Origin: Cyclina sinensis
Lineage: Eukaryota; Mollusca; Bivalvia; Venerida; Veneridae
Length of the DNA: 64,000 bases
NCBI GenBank assembly: GCA_012932295.1
Contig: JAAONU010000019.1
Location: 30,915,913 to 30,979,912 of the forward strand
Direction of reading: 5' to 3'
Shown here in pieces: positions 13,901 through 25,926 of this stretch (position 1 is its first letter; each line of letters opens with the position of its first letter). A program made the position numbers and the translations under genes. A model generated the notes under the pieces. The model was not told where the DNA came from. It saw only the letters and a list, made by a program, of their open reading frames with translations, and did not search any database.

Positions 13901-16900
13901 AGCCTGACAAAATACGTCTCATGTTTTCCGTAAAATTAAAAGAAATGATTAGATGCCAACTGAACTACTGTCACATGAGAAGTGATGTCACATAGTCACC
14001 TGACCCTAGACAGATATATCAGAAACATAACAAATGTCAAGTGTCTGTTGTAAATTTAGATTCCCACTGGAAGAATAGTTTTAGCACATACGTAAATCTT
14101 TTTATTTTGCAAGTGAAACAATATCTTAAGTCCATGATTTCAGCTTGTTCAGTGATATTGATGATAGATTTGCCAACTATTCATATTGTCTTTCATCAAA
14201 GTACTTCGCTCAACCAAGTCCTGTTATTATGACGTTTATTTTCAGGTTGTGTCATACCTGTTTGCACAGAAGATTTTGGCTCCAACCAAATTTTTTCTGC
14301 TCAGAGGAAACCATGAGTTGAGAAGTGTCCAGGAAATGTTCTCTTTCAAAACGTGAGAATCATATATCAAGTTATACCAGTAAAAAATACTGTTACACTA
14401 CCCTCACAGTGAACCATGTTTATGTAACTCAATAGAATCATTGAACTTTTATGAATGTACAGACTTCTGTCTGTACCTACTTGAGTCAGTAACAGGCCCT
14501 GTACAATAATGACACTTTAAGAGTTGTGAGTATGTTATGTATACCTAAATCTGCATATCAAAATGGAATCTAAATGTAGTAAAACTTATTAGAACATTTA
14601 TTTACTTCATTGAGCTTTTATGTCAAAGTTCTGTTTATAAATCATTAAGAAGATTTTGGAGCATGTAACATTAAAGGAAGTGTATTTTGTCCCCTTCAGA
14701 GAATGTTTAGCCAAGTTTGGAGACAGTATTGGCAACCAGCTCTGGGAGTCTATCAATGACTGTTTTGACGTTATGCCAATAGCTGCAACAGTTGATGACA
14801 AGGTAAATTATCGTTTATTTGCTTGTTTTCACTTGTTTGTTTTGTCCTTATATGTGCAAACATCATAAGTTGTTTCCTTCATCATTCACCATTTAATTGA
14901 ATCATTAAATATTTGTGCACCTCCTTTAGTATCTTGTGTGTATGCCTTTCCTGTATTTTGTAATACCCCACCCACTGAAACACAGTCTGAAGTGCTTATA
15001 ATAAATTATATATTATAAGCATAACAGGCAGTATTCTGACAATTGTTTGATCAGGTACCATACTCTGTTGCCAAATGTTTATATTGAAGCTCCATTTTCA
15101 CCAAGACTCACAAGAAACAGGCTAAACATGCTTTGAAATTTTTCTTTACTTGACATATTGCTTGTGCAGCTTGGCAAAAGTTCTGAACAGGCATTGACTT
15201 TGAATGAGCATGGATATTTATCATTTTATGTGTTAGGCTATAAATCAGTGTTTTGTCCATCTGTTAAAACATGAAAACAAATTAATTTGTTTAAATCTCA
15301 TAAATCTCTTAAAATAGTGATGGCATATTGGATATAGTTTAGTTCAGCAATACCTTGGATTTAAGCTGAATAACTGGCTCATATTAGGTGGTCTAAGCCC
15401 GAATATACATCAAATGATGGTATTTGGGTTGTTTGAATAATCATAGTGGTTTTATTTGCTGCAGAACTTTATTGTGATACACTGTTTTAGATATTTTGTG
15501 TGCATGGAGGAATCCCGATGCCAGAGCTAGATGGTGGCTATATTGATGCTATCAACAAGGTGCCAAATCCATTGAAAAACCCAGAAGATGAGAGTATGCT
15601 AGCCTGGGACATTATGTGGAGTGACCCTGTCAGGTAAATGAGGACTGTTAGCTTTAGCTTCAGATAGGGACTTCCTGCAAGGGTTGTTTAGAGGAAACAG
15701 TATCATTATTTACTATCATACTTAGCATCATTTGTCTTCATGTCTGTCTGGCAAACAGTCTTGCTGTAGGTATCTTTGGAAGGTATCTTACAGAAGATGC
15801 CAAATGAGTGGTCATGTAATACAGGATATATTGCACAAGTTATTTGAAAATGATAAAAACAATGCTTAGCCGAGTTTTTACCATTTTCTAAGAATGAGTA
15901 TAATAAATCCTGTATTACATGCCCACGAATATAATGTTCTGTTTATATCATAGAAGTTTTGTAAGTGAATGGTGACAGAAACGCACAGAAACTGTTTGTT
16001 TTGTCCGTATATGTAAAATGTCGTAAGTATTGTTAATGATGTCGACGTCAAAGTGTTATTACACTAGTGTTATATCAAAAAATATAACACGGGTTTATTA
16101 GACACCCACGACTTCATCTAAGATATAAATTCTGTTATAGACATGAGTTATCTTTGTTTATTGTTTGCACAAAAGGAAACAGTCATGTTTTCAGAATGAG
16201 TCATTGTTAGATTAATTATGGGTTGTATGTGGCACAACTATTCGACTAATTGTTGCAGAAGGCTATGTTATGTAAAACAGATGACAGTAGATAGAAGTGT
16301 TATCCTTGCAGTTTCTGAAATAATTGAATTAAGCACAGCATAATAATACTAAATAAGTGCTGAGTGGATTATATATACACTACATATATATATGCTTGGC
16401 TAAACTATCCGGTAATGTATAAGATTCTAGTTAATGTTTTTGACAAATCTCAAGACAGTTCTGTTTTTCTTTCTTTCTTTCCTTATTTTTTAGATAGAAT
16501 TTTTGTTATCTTCAATATCAGTACATTTTCCCTTGCAGAAAGTGAACATTTCTTTTGATATCTTTTAATTGGTAATGCAGTACATTTATTGTTTTCAGTC
16601 TAGATGTTCTAACACCTGAAACTATCCAGGAACTGAAGGAAAACAGAGGATTTATTGCCAACACTCGCCGGGGCACAGCTCATTTTTTCAGCTGTGATGC
16701 GTTACTGGCTTTCCTAGATAGAAATGGTCTGACACATGTGATCAGAGCTCATGAAGTACAGGAAGCTGGCTTCCAGGTAAAAGTCATATTTATCCAAATG
16801 AGAAAAGAAAGATTAAACTGTGGTCTTCAAACTTGACAATTGGATGGAAATTTTACTTTGTAAATTCCTGAACTTTTAATCACAGTTTTTTGTTTATTCA

Positions 16901-17502
16901 ACAGTTCATAAAAGAATTGAAATAACCTAAATATGAAGTGTGGTACACAGCTTTTAAAACACATGGCAGTTTCTTTATGGGGACAGCTACTGTTTAACAT
17001 TCTTGTACCTTTGAAATATTTGTTAATCAGGTTGAATGCTTGCTTTCTTGACTAAGGCTAACGACTTCTCTAAATTAGTAAATAATAATAAGAGAAACTT
17101 ATGAATATATTACATGTTTTTTATTGTCAATCTATTGAGTGATAGAGGCTAGTTGCCAGTCTGACAAAAGAAAAAACTTTGAAGAAATCTGTAGAAAATG
17201 AAATTTAAATAGACAAATAGAAATATTCTTTGGTCTCTGCAGTACTGTTTGTGCAGAACTGAAGATATGATGAATGAAAAATGCAATTCCATAGAAAACA
17301 GATTTGACCTTTTGCTTATACAGAATTGTATTTAGACTGTATGTTAAAAAACTGAAGATAAATGTTAACCTTGTAGGTACAGCAGCAAGGCAAATTACTA
17401 ACAGTATTCTCCTCATCACATTACTGTGGCGGAAGCAATGAGGCGGCATGTGTCCTTGCTGATAACTACAAATTACGTATGATCAGAATTGACACAACTT
17501 GA
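1907..17502 (+). CDS. EF-hand Ser/Thr protein phosphatase (PPP family) with Nudix-like N-terminus
   Basis: Eighteen coding exons in consistent phase: 1907-2059, 2803-2922, 3208-3328, 5350-5469, 6208-6334, 6708-6881, 8971-9054, 9852-9980, 10316-10428, 11417-11569, 11905-12077, 12499-12631, 13672-13802, 14246-14352, 14700-14802, 15491-15633, 16599-16776, 17377-17502, giving 795 residues. Residues 1-130 resemble a Nudix fold with a degenerate box (DSL...EEVTG, about 39-55). A canonical EF-hand loop ([12 protein letters not shown]) lies at 259-270, with a degenerate one before it. A linker with KRSRPK follows. The catalytic domain starts near 534 and keeps every PPP signature: GDIHG, GDYVDRG, RGNHE, CVHGG, IRAHE and SSHYCG, so metal binding and phosphatase activity are expected. 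Calcium control is inferred. EF-hands here precede the catalytic domain, unlike PPEF/rdgC, where they follow it. The start has a good context (AAAATGG). A noncoding 5' exon may be missing. Confidence 0.88.
3430..5103 (-). mobile_element. hAT-family DNA transposon in intron 3 of the phosphatase gene
   Basis: The 1674-bp element begins CAGGGTTGG and ends CCAACCCTG, and is flanked on both sides by the identical 8-bp sequence AATACATG (3422-3429 and 5104-5111). An 8-bp duplication is diagnostic of hAT integration. Both subterminal regions carry many GGCAAAAAC/GTTTTTGCC motifs, probably transposase-binding sites. The only coding content is the C-terminal part of a transposase on the minus strand, so this copy looks non-autonomous. 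It lies antisense to the host gene, inside an intron. Confidence 0.93.
3987..4805 (-). pseudogene. hAT transposase, C-terminal fragment
   Basis: The open frame of 272 codons matches the C-terminal half of hAT transposases. The stretch [20 protein letters not shown], followed by [12 protein letters not shown], is the hAT dimerisation region, where the S-A-S-V-E-R-V-F-S core is typical. The N-terminal BED zinc finger and the first part of the catalytic RNase-H fold are absent; full-length family members are usually over 500 residues. The frame itself is unbroken, suggesting either a recent insertion or an internally deleted derivative. It is unlikely to be active alone. Confidence 0.88.
7136..8051 (+). 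mobile_element. hairpin-ended repeat element with 161-bp internal tandem repeats
   Basis: It starts TATGCCCCCAC and ends with GTGGGGGCA, a GTGTCC-TAT-GGACAC hairpin (8029-8043) and then CAGTTCTAG followed by a T run. The interior is about four copies of a roughly 161-bp unit (GCAACTCCTCTTAAACC...) after a GTCCGTCCGTC-rich leader. A hairpin just before CTAG|T resembles a Helitron 3' end. A tandem-repeat core between conserved flanks resembles the bivalve pearl-type and Helentron-associated elements; family assignment is inference. It lies in intron 6 of the phosphatase gene. Confidence 0.7.
8278..8846. repeat. hairpin-ended interspersed repeat
   Basis: The left end folds into TGTCA..GCTAC-AAA-GTAGC..TGACA (8278-8305), followed by ATGATCAC. 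The right end carries ATGTGATCAC near 8823-8832. The interior has several degenerate copies of a module containing GCATATC.TCGGCATTTTCC and a GAGTTATGGCC motif. It lies in intron 6 of the phosphatase gene. No coding content was seen. Confidence 0.5.
15813..15921. repeat. small palindromic repeat in phosphatase intron 16
   Basis: CATGTAATACAGGAT at 15813-15827 is perfectly inverted at 15907-15921. An inner pair (AAAATGATAAAAAC with GTTTTTACCATTTT) continues the symmetry, so the whole 109 bp is close to a palindrome. It is probably a miniature foldback element. No target duplication was identified. Confidence 0.6.
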
Positions 17503-19252
17503 TGCTGCCGTCTGGTGAATGCACATAGGCCATTGACATTGAGTCATTGTTCAAGGATGTCATCATCATTGTTATCATCGTCTTGATGATAGAATCATGA
17601 CAAGTTACACCTCATGCACTTATCCAGGCATTCTGATCAGGAAGCATAATTTCAACATCGTACACAGTATTGGTAACATCATTACATATTGGTTTCAGGA
17701 TTTTCTCTTGCATAGTTTTCCATGGATAGAACTTTTCTAAACATTTTAATCAGATGGCTTGTCAAACTTTGGTTTTGACTTGTGTGACTTTTTGCAAACA
17801 AACATGGCTGTTGCTTAAAGTTTGTGTTTCGACTTGTATCAAGAGTAAAGCAGTGTTTAACTCGAAACATGTTTTTCCTCAGCAGGCAATAAGGTCATTG
17901 TAGCACTGGAATTATGAATCCAGGTTTGCCTTTTGCCATGTTTTCATTGATTCCACTCCCCAGGAGTACTATCATAGGTATATCATCAGCAGTATTCAAC
18001 TTTAACTAAAAATATGAAATATGAACAAAGTTTATATTTTAATGGTATATTTTTCATATGCTGTCATAAATATTTTACGTGGATTTGTTTTTCATGTTTA
18101 AAGTGTGAATTTTATGTTACTGTGATGTTTCTTTGTTTCCCTATAAATGATAATCTAAAATTGATACTAACAATTTTTCTTCACTCCATGTTTGTCCTTA
18201 AAAACATTCTTGGTAACTGAAAGGGCAGTAACTGCGTGGTTTAATGATAAACAGAATCAAATCTATTTAATTTTTACTTGATGTTGTTTTCACACCTAAT
18301 TAGGTCTTATACAGCCAGGACATGCAACAAAGCAATGCATTGTGCAATTATAAACTGAATGTGAGTTGTCACGTAACAAAGGAAGGTGAACAAAAGTTTT
18401 GACAGTTTTACTGCATAATAGTCGTATACCGGTACTAGAATATTACATTATTCTGTTAAATGTGCTGTTATCTATATATCAATATAGTGATAATCACCTG
18501 GTTATTGCAAAATCATCAGCAAAATATGCTTTACCTGGTAATACAAAGAAAACCGTTGTAATTAGAAACTAATGCATTATAATTGCAGTAAAGTGGTTTA
18601 TACGTGGTTACTAATTTTAAAGATTTCCGCAACAAATGATTTTATTGGTGAGCAGATTTTAAGCAGTCAGTGATTCGGTATATGTGAATATTTCCACCAA
18701 TGAAACTTCTGAAATTGTGATTTTGCGAACTTTTTGAAATGGGAAAATATCCACTTATACAGTATATACTGACTTATGTCATATTTTTGGAAGTTACAGC
18801 AAGGAAAACTCAGACAATTTCTACACAGGAATCTTGTTCATAAGAAATTATCATTTTTGGACTGGTAGTTTGTATATGAAAGAATTTCTCAGAAATATTT
18901 GTCACTGTTTTTTTCTATTTTGTAACAGCAATGCTGATTATGAAATATTTTTAAATACTTCTCTTGGTGTCTGACATTTAGCTCCTTGGCTGATGTAAGC
19001 ACAGTCATGGCATAGTTATTGTTGACATTCGAAGAACATTTATCATTATGTAAATATAAGGTCAGTTTTGTATATTTTACTGCTATTCATATATATGTAA
19101 ATTGATCTGTTGATTTTAGCGTACAGAGTTTTAATTGTTCGGATAATTTTAAATCATGACGAGTTTACTGTGAAAGTCGTTTAAATGTACATGTATGTTT
19201 TACAATGACTGTGAATGTAAATCTTTTGTCTGCTTCCAGTCTTGTTCTTTCA

Positions 19253-19258
19253 AATAAA
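19253..19258 (+). terminator. poly(A) signal of the phosphatase gene
   Basis: AATAAA is followed within 40 bases by a TG/TTTGT-rich stretch (CTGTCTCTGTTTGTATTG). It would give a 3' UTR of about 1.75 kb from the stop at 17502. No better candidate was seen in between. Confidence 0.55.
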
Positions 19259-19778
19259 TATTACCGAGATTAATGATTTAACTGTCTCTGTTTGTATTGT
19301 TTATAGAACATTATGAGTTATACCCGTTAAATTCAAGGTTTGTGGGGTTATATTGGAGTCACATTTGTCTGATATTTCTTCACGACGGGTTTCTGTGAAA
19401 TTTCACAAGATCATGAAGTGCCAAGCAATACTGTGTATCTCTTCCCTAATACATTTGGAGCATTTATTTATTGTATCAAAAAAGGCATAAAGGACTTGTA
19501 GGGTTCGAGTTTGATCGCCATCTCCGCTATCGTATTTTCTGATGAGAAGTTAATCTAAGGTACATCTATTGGCGATATACACTGAGCATGTAAATGAACC
19601 AGAAGTGTCCCTGGAATGGAATGCTCTTGTACTGTTACAAGAAGCTAAAATAACTAACTCTTCAGGGGGCATCAGTAATATGGTCAACTGGTACTGATAA
19701 TGAAAAACTCGGGGAGAGAACATTGTGCCGGCAATATCTTTCAGAAATGTTGCTTGTATGTTAATCTTAAGGTTTATT

Positions 19779-20996
19779 AACCAGGTTTTCAATTTTGAAA
19801 ATCCTGGTTATTAGATTGGGGTATGGCGGGCGGATGGGCGGATGGGCGGGCGGGCGTCAAACGAAATTGTGTCCGCTCTGTAACTCTTCAACCCTTTGAA
19901 GAATTTTGATGAAACTTCAGACAAATGTTTACCACATCAAGATGACGTGCAGAACGCATGTTCCGCATGGCTGGCTCCAAGGTCAAGGTCACAGTGACAT
20001 TAACATTGAAAATCCTGTCCGCTCTGTAACTCTTCAACCCTTTGAAGAATTTTGATGAAACTTCAGACAAATGTTTACCACATCAAGATGACGTGCAGAA
20101 CGCATGTTCCGCATGGCTGGCTCCAAGGTCAAGGTCACAGTGACATTAACATTGAAAATCCTGTGATGGGCGGGCGTCAAACGAAATTGTGTCCGCTCTG
20201 TAACTCTTCAACCCTTTGAAGAATTTTGATGAAACTTCAGACAAATGTTTACCACATCAAGATGACGTGCAGAACGCATGTTCCGCATGGCTGGCTCCAA
20301 GGTCAAGGTCACAGTGACATTAACATTGAAAATCCTGTCCGCTCTGTAACTCTTCAACCCTTTGAAGAATTTTGATGAAACTTCAGACAAATGTTTACCA
20401 CATCAAGATGACGTGCAGAACGCATGTTCCGCATGGCTGGCTCCAAGGTCAAGGTCACAGTGACATTAACATTGAAAATCCTGTCCTCTCTGTAACTCTT
20501 CAACCCTTTGAAGAATTTTGATGAAACTTCAGACAAATGTTTACCACATCAAGATGACGTGCAGAACGCATGTTCCTCATGGCTGGCTCCAAGGTCAAGG
20601 TCACAGTGACATTAACATTGAAAATCCTGTCCGCTCTGTAACTCTTCAACCCTTTGAAGAATTTTGATGGCTCCAAGGTCAAGGTCACAGTGACATTAAC
20701 ATTGAAAATCCTGTCCGCTCTGTAACTCTTCAACCCTTTGAAGAATTTTGATGAAACTTCAGACAAATGTTTACCACATCAAGATGACGTGCAGAAATTG
20801 TTGTCTCATTATTAAGTATACTCCTTGCAGACAGTATTGTTAGCCGAAATTTACATCCTACTCATTATCATGTATTCTCATGAATATTATCTTTTCCTTC
20901 ATGTCATGTTATAATCTTTTGAATATTCATAGCAATCTTCATTCCAAAATTCATACTATAGTATAGAATCAGAACAACATTTTTGAAAACCTGGTT
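19779..20996. mobile_element. inverted-repeat element carrying a 146-bp satellite
   Basis: Perfect 14-bp terminal inverted repeats, AACCAGGTTTTCAA (19779-19792) and TTGAAAACCTGGTT (20983-20996). The left end folds on itself (19779-19809) through CCTGGTT. After a GGGCGGATGGGCGG leader come tandem units beginning GTCCGCTCTGTAAC at 19871, 20017, 20191, 20337, 20483, 20629 and 20713. The period is 146 bp, with one 28-bp leader re-insertion before 20191 and a 62-bp deletion in the sixth unit. Copies are nearly identical, so the array is young. Repeated 60-codon minus-strand ORFs here are shadows of the unit. Confidence 0.75.
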
Positions 20997-22438
20997 TCGT
21001 GGCATTGCCATGTTTCTTGTTACTTGTTTGATCAATGCCATTAACCAACTTACTGCCTTTAACAGTATGTACATGAACTACAAGGTACTATCAAGGTTAC
21101 AGCCGAAGAATTGCCACTTCCATATACTCGAGTCTTGACTAATCTTAACCCCATTTCAAAGTAGTATGGTCATATTCAAATAGATCTGAAAATTTGTCTT
21201 GTAAAGAGTGGATGAAAATAAGACATTTGAATTTTGTTAATATAAATTTGGTAATACTAGAGGCCCCACAGATGGTCAGACCTACTTCAAAATCAAGGGC
21301 ACCTCTTAACCCTCAATCCAGCATTCAGTAAAGTTTTCACACAAAATCCTTGTTATACAATGCAACAAACAAACCTTTAAATTGTTTGCCTAGTGTGTAT
21401 GCCCAGTCAAATATACATAGTGTAAAAATACTGTTAGGGATCAGTCTAGAAATTTTGAGTTGATTTATCAGTCTACATAGCTAACTGATTAATAAAGTTT
21501 ACTTCTTCAATATGAATATTTGAATGTATTTACATAAACAGAAGGTCTGCAAGAATATACTGTTACCTGAATTTTGCAATAAAATGACCCAAAAAACAGA
21601 ACATTGCTTGTTAATAAAAATGTTTGGTATGTTTATGAGAATTCAGTAGGTATTGCATGATTTCATACTTAACATTTTATAAAGAATAACATCCAGCTTA
21701 TTTGTCCACTAATGGAATTTCCTCAATAATGATTACAGTGAACCAAGATATGTTTTCATGCATTTTAAGTTAGTGACTTTCGAGGATGGCATTTTTTTCA
21801 AATTTAAATAACCGCAAAGAAGCCTTCTCTTTGCGAAATTTTCTAGCTACAGCAGAAAAAGACCCATAGAAGCACAGAAAAAAATATTCATTTAATAAAC
21901 AGGGTATGTAATAATGCCAGATAACAACTGTTCTGACAAGGAAAGGGTTGAAACAGCGAACTGTGACCAACCAGCTTATACAACTGTCAATTAGTAGTTG
22001 TGAATGACTGTGAAAAAATTTAGAAAACACACTTATATCCTTTATGTTAGATATTTCTTATAGTTCAGCAAACATTATACCTCAGGATAGTCTGTGATTT
22101 CTATTCAAATCAATGTCATAAATCTTAAAATACACATACCATGCTTATAAAAAAAATTGGTGTATCATATTCAAAGAAAAATTAAAGATCAGTTCTTGTA
22201 ATTGTGCTCACAGGTTTGTATTTATGATTTGTTATGACTTAAATTCTGCATATTTTGTGGATAGGATATTTCTGCGAAAGTATGTCACCACAAAATCATC
22301 AATAGTATGAAAAACGTGAAATATTGTATCCGCAAAAGTTTCTTAGTTTACATTTATTGACAAACTGATGACGGCCAAATAGTAGTAAAAAGGTTTGTTT
22401 TGGCGACAATAAAAGCAAGCATGTATGTTAAATAATAC
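20997..22438. other. convergent intergenic DNA, no feature recognised
   Basis: AT-rich sequence between the end of the phosphatase gene and the probable 3' end of AKAP10. I found no splice-bounded ORF, RNA gene or clear repeat. Confidence 0.5.
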
Positions 22439-22444
22439 TTTATT
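22439..22444 (-). terminator. candidate poly(A) signal of the AKAP10 gene
   Basis: TTTATT on the plus strand reads AATAAA on the minus strand. It would give a 3' UTR of about 3.5 kb containing repeats. An alternative signal lies near 25082 (also TTTATT). Which one is used cannot be decided from sequence alone. Confidence 0.3.
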
Positions 22445-23669
22445 TCATTATATTTTTGATTAACAAATGTAACAATAAAACAATGGACAAAAAAAAAACT
22501 CTAAAAATTAATTGTAATTATTGCCAATTAGGTTCATGTGAGTAGTCTGTAGCTTTAATTTCTGTCAGGCTACACTCCTTAAAGACTCCGCATAATTATT
22601 TGATTTTAAAAATCTTTTCTTTTTTTTTTTAAAAATAAGCTTTGTCAAAACTGTTGCTTCTTATCAGAAACCATATATAACAAGGAAAACTGAAAATCGG
22701 TGAAAGTTAGATGGTTGTGACAATACAGCTTCTATCTAGCACTGTAAGGAACACTGTACACCGACCTAAATTAATATAGTGGTGCTTTTTCAAACAGTTA
22801 GATAGAATTCATTTGTGATGCAAGATAATGCAGCAGAGCTAAAAATGTGCTTGTCCATACATGGAAGCAATCTTCAGGATATACTTAAAAATTTAATAAG
22901 ACTGCCATGATAGCTAAAAATACATCCATGCACATCTGCCCTTGAAAACATTACAGTCAAATATAATCTGCTATACAGAGCTTGGAATGAAAAGTGAAGT
23001 GTTCCAAAACTTTTCCCTTGATAAACATGAAGCTGAATACCAAGTATTTTTATCCTGGCTCAGTTCTGAGCTTAATCTAGTAATCATCAAGACCAATGAT
23101 CTATTTCAAGAATTAGTAAAATATGGGGTTTTAAATTATTAAGAAGATAAATACTAAGGAAGAATGACAAGGAGAGACAAGGGACAAAGACCTGTCTCAA
23201 GAGCTCATAAAAGCTATGAATACATTTTTTGAAGCCATTTGTTGTTGTTCGGTAGCTTCAACAGATTCTTTACTGATGCTCAGACTGTATTTGATTGTGT
23301 TCCATGTTTCCGCAAAGTGAAGTTCATCCTGCAAACAAGTTTTCTCCGAACTTTGATAGAAAATAGTGTTTCAGATTCCTTGTTACATTGCTTGTGTATG
23401 AAAGTTGTCAAGTTTATTACTAATTAATTTCATTTTCTGTGTAAAAAAGTTTTTAAAAAATGGTAAAAAAAGTCCTTTTGATGATTCAATGGTACAGCTG
23501 CATGGTGAATATTGAAATGTTCACTAAAGAAAAATATATATCAAGAAGAAAAATAGGTAGCATTTGTAGAAGCTTTGAGAAGGATGAAATTATCCATCTT
23601 TGAAACACTTCTGGCACCACTTCTGAAAAGAAAAAGACAGAATTTCTACAAACTATTATATCTATATAT

Positions 23670-25010
23670 GAGAGGGCCAAAATGGCCTTAAAGCGCTTAC
23701 CTGAGTACAACTGCTAATAAAGACAAGTGCCTGGGGGATAGAGTCAAAAGTTGACCCCAGGGGCAAAGTTTATGTTATGGTAGGGGTCTACTAGACAATG
23801 CTTCATGTCAAACTTCAGAACTCCTGCCCTTGTGGTTTCATTCAAGAAGAATTTTAATGAATATCCTTGTATATTTCTATGAAATACATGTGACCCGTTG
23901 GGAGGGGCTAACTGTAACCCCAGGGACAAAATCTCGACAAACTTAGTAGAGGTCTGCCAGATAATACTACACATTAAATTTAAAAAAGTCTCATCCATAT
24001 GCTTTCTGACAAGAAGATTTTTAAAGAGTTCACTGTTTCCCTAGGTAAGTCAATAAAAAACAGAACCAAACAGAACCAAAATTGACCTCAGGGACAAAAT
24101 TTTTACAGTTTTTATGGGGGTGTACTTGATAAAGCTTCACGTCAAATTTCAAAACTCTAGGCCTTGTGGTTTCAAACAGGAAGAATTTTAAAGATTATCC
24201 CTCTATATTTCTATATAAAACTAATTGTGACCCCTCAGGTGGAGCTAACTAAGTCTGAACTAACTTAGTAGAGGTCTGTTAGATAATGCTACAAATCAAA
24301 TTTAAAAAGTCTTACCCTTACAGTTTCTGGCAAGAAGATTTTTCAAGAGTTTCCCTATATAAGTCAATATAAAACATCTGCCACCCAGAACAGCTTTACA
24401 GTTTTGGTAGTGGTGAACTAGACAATGCCTTGTGCCAAATTTAAGAACTCTAGGCCTTGTGGTTTATTACAAGAAGATTTTTAAAGATTTCCCTCTATAT
24501 TTCCATATATGTATACACTATACAGTATATATGTGACCCCTTTGGCAGGGCTAAAAGTGACCCCCAAGGGACATAATTTGTATAAACTTGGTAGAGGCCC
24601 ACTAGACAAATTTCATAACTTGTGACACTGCCTTGTGGTTTCAGACAAGAAGATTTTCCTCTATATTTCTATGTAAAACATGTGACCCCTCGGGTGGGGC
24701 CAATAATGACCCAAGGAACACTATTTCAACAAACTTAATAGAGGTTCACTAGACAATGCTATGCATCAAATTTCAGACTTCTTGGCTTAGCAAGTTTAAA
24801 GTTTTTCATTCTTGTTGTCATAGCAACCAGACTTTTTCATAGAATCTAATTCTTTGAACAACTTCGGTAAGGGTTCATGCAAGGAACATTTCTGCAAAGT
24901 TTTATCAACTTCCACTTAGTAATTAGTAATTTGTTGTTTAAAGTAAAAAGTTGATGGCGCATGACGCACGATTCACAACACACACAGGGTGATCACAAAA
25001 ACTCACTAAT
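23670..25010. repeat. interspersed repeat, GAGGGCC/CACCTGAGTA family, degraded
   Basis: It begins with AGAGGGCC and TTACCTGAGTAC and continues with diverged copies of a module containing AAGAAGATTTTTAAAG, TGACCCC.GGG and AACTTGGTAGAGG motifs. It ends near ACAGGGTGATCACAAAAAC. It is the same family as the elements at 28601, 30893, 32703 and 33879 but has lost the terminal hairpin. It lies downstream of the AKAP10 stop codon, possibly within a long 3' UTR. Confidence 0.6.
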
Positions 25011-25093
25011 AAAAGTTAAGCTAAGCTAATAAACCAAAGAAGGTGACAGAATAGTTATAGACTCAACCTTCAATGTATTCAATTTATTACAAA

Positions 25094-25647
25094 CTAGAAC
25101 AGTCATCAAAGATGACAAATACCCCCCAACTGTGCATTGACTCAACAGCAGAAGCAAATCTGGAGTTACTATAGTAGGAGCTTTAATGATAACACATGTA
25201 ATTAATTAATCTGTTGAAAACTGATAGAGGAGTTTGTGCCACAGGTTATGTCAAATGTGACAAAAAGTCTAAGTTCAAGGGCAATAATTGTGCCTGGCTA
25301 GGTATGCATCATATGTCTTTCACATCTTCATTGCCTAATTACAATCTCTGCCAAGTGTCATTTCCATCGGTTGAAAAATGAAGGAGAAGTTTGTGCCGCA
25401 AAGTATATATTAGTCAAAAAAGGGGAAGAGTATAAGTTCAAGGGGCAATAACTCTGCAATACCTGCATGGTTATGCATAAGATGTCTTGCACATCTACAT
25501 TGCACATTGACCATTCCTGTCAAGTTTCATTTCAATCAGTTGAAAACAGAAGGAGTTCGTGATGCAATGTTAAGGTGTCAAACGTGACAGACTGACCAAC
25601 AGGGTGATTCCAGTATACCCTCCTGCAAACTTTGTTTGTGGGGGTAT
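25094..25647 (-). mobile_element. hairpin-ended repeat element, reverse orientation
   Basis: Read on the minus strand it begins TATACCCCC (with a partner GGGTATA, 25614-25647) and ends with GGGGGTATTT, the hairpin GTCATC-TTT-GATGAC (25102-25116) and TGTTCTAG followed by TT. These are the same termini as the elements at 7136-8051 and 41461-42063, but the interior (modules around AAGTTTCATTTCAATC and GGGCAATAA) is different. Confidence 0.65.
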
Positions 25648-25926
25648 AAAGACAGAAATAAGCCCTGAAATAAGACCTTTTTTTTTAAACATGAACTTAT
25701 CTTTTACCTTACAATCCTTAGAGCACACAAGCAGATTCACATTCCATCAAAATATTTTAAATCATAAAACCAAATAACAGTAACCTAATCTGAAGCTTTT
25801 AACCCCCTTAACACATTACAAATCCATGCAGAGAAAATGACATAGTTCATATTACATCTGGTAGACTTAATTCATTACACACTAACCTATCACAGACTAG
25901 ATACTGGCTTTGCCTAAGGCCTTCAA

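Noticed and set aside
19888..20766. Four near-identical 60-88-codon minus-strand ORFs (MSEVSSKFFKGLKS...)
   Set aside because: They are the 146-bp satellite unit read in one frame; each copy starts and stops at the same unit position, and the sequence between is repeat DNA.
23486..23710. 74-codon minus-strand ORF behind a strong TTTTTCTTTTCAG acceptor
   Set aside because: The AKAP10 reading frame already ends at 25927, so this could at most be a 3' UTR exon or alternative end. The encoded sequence does not resemble the AKAP10 C-terminus.
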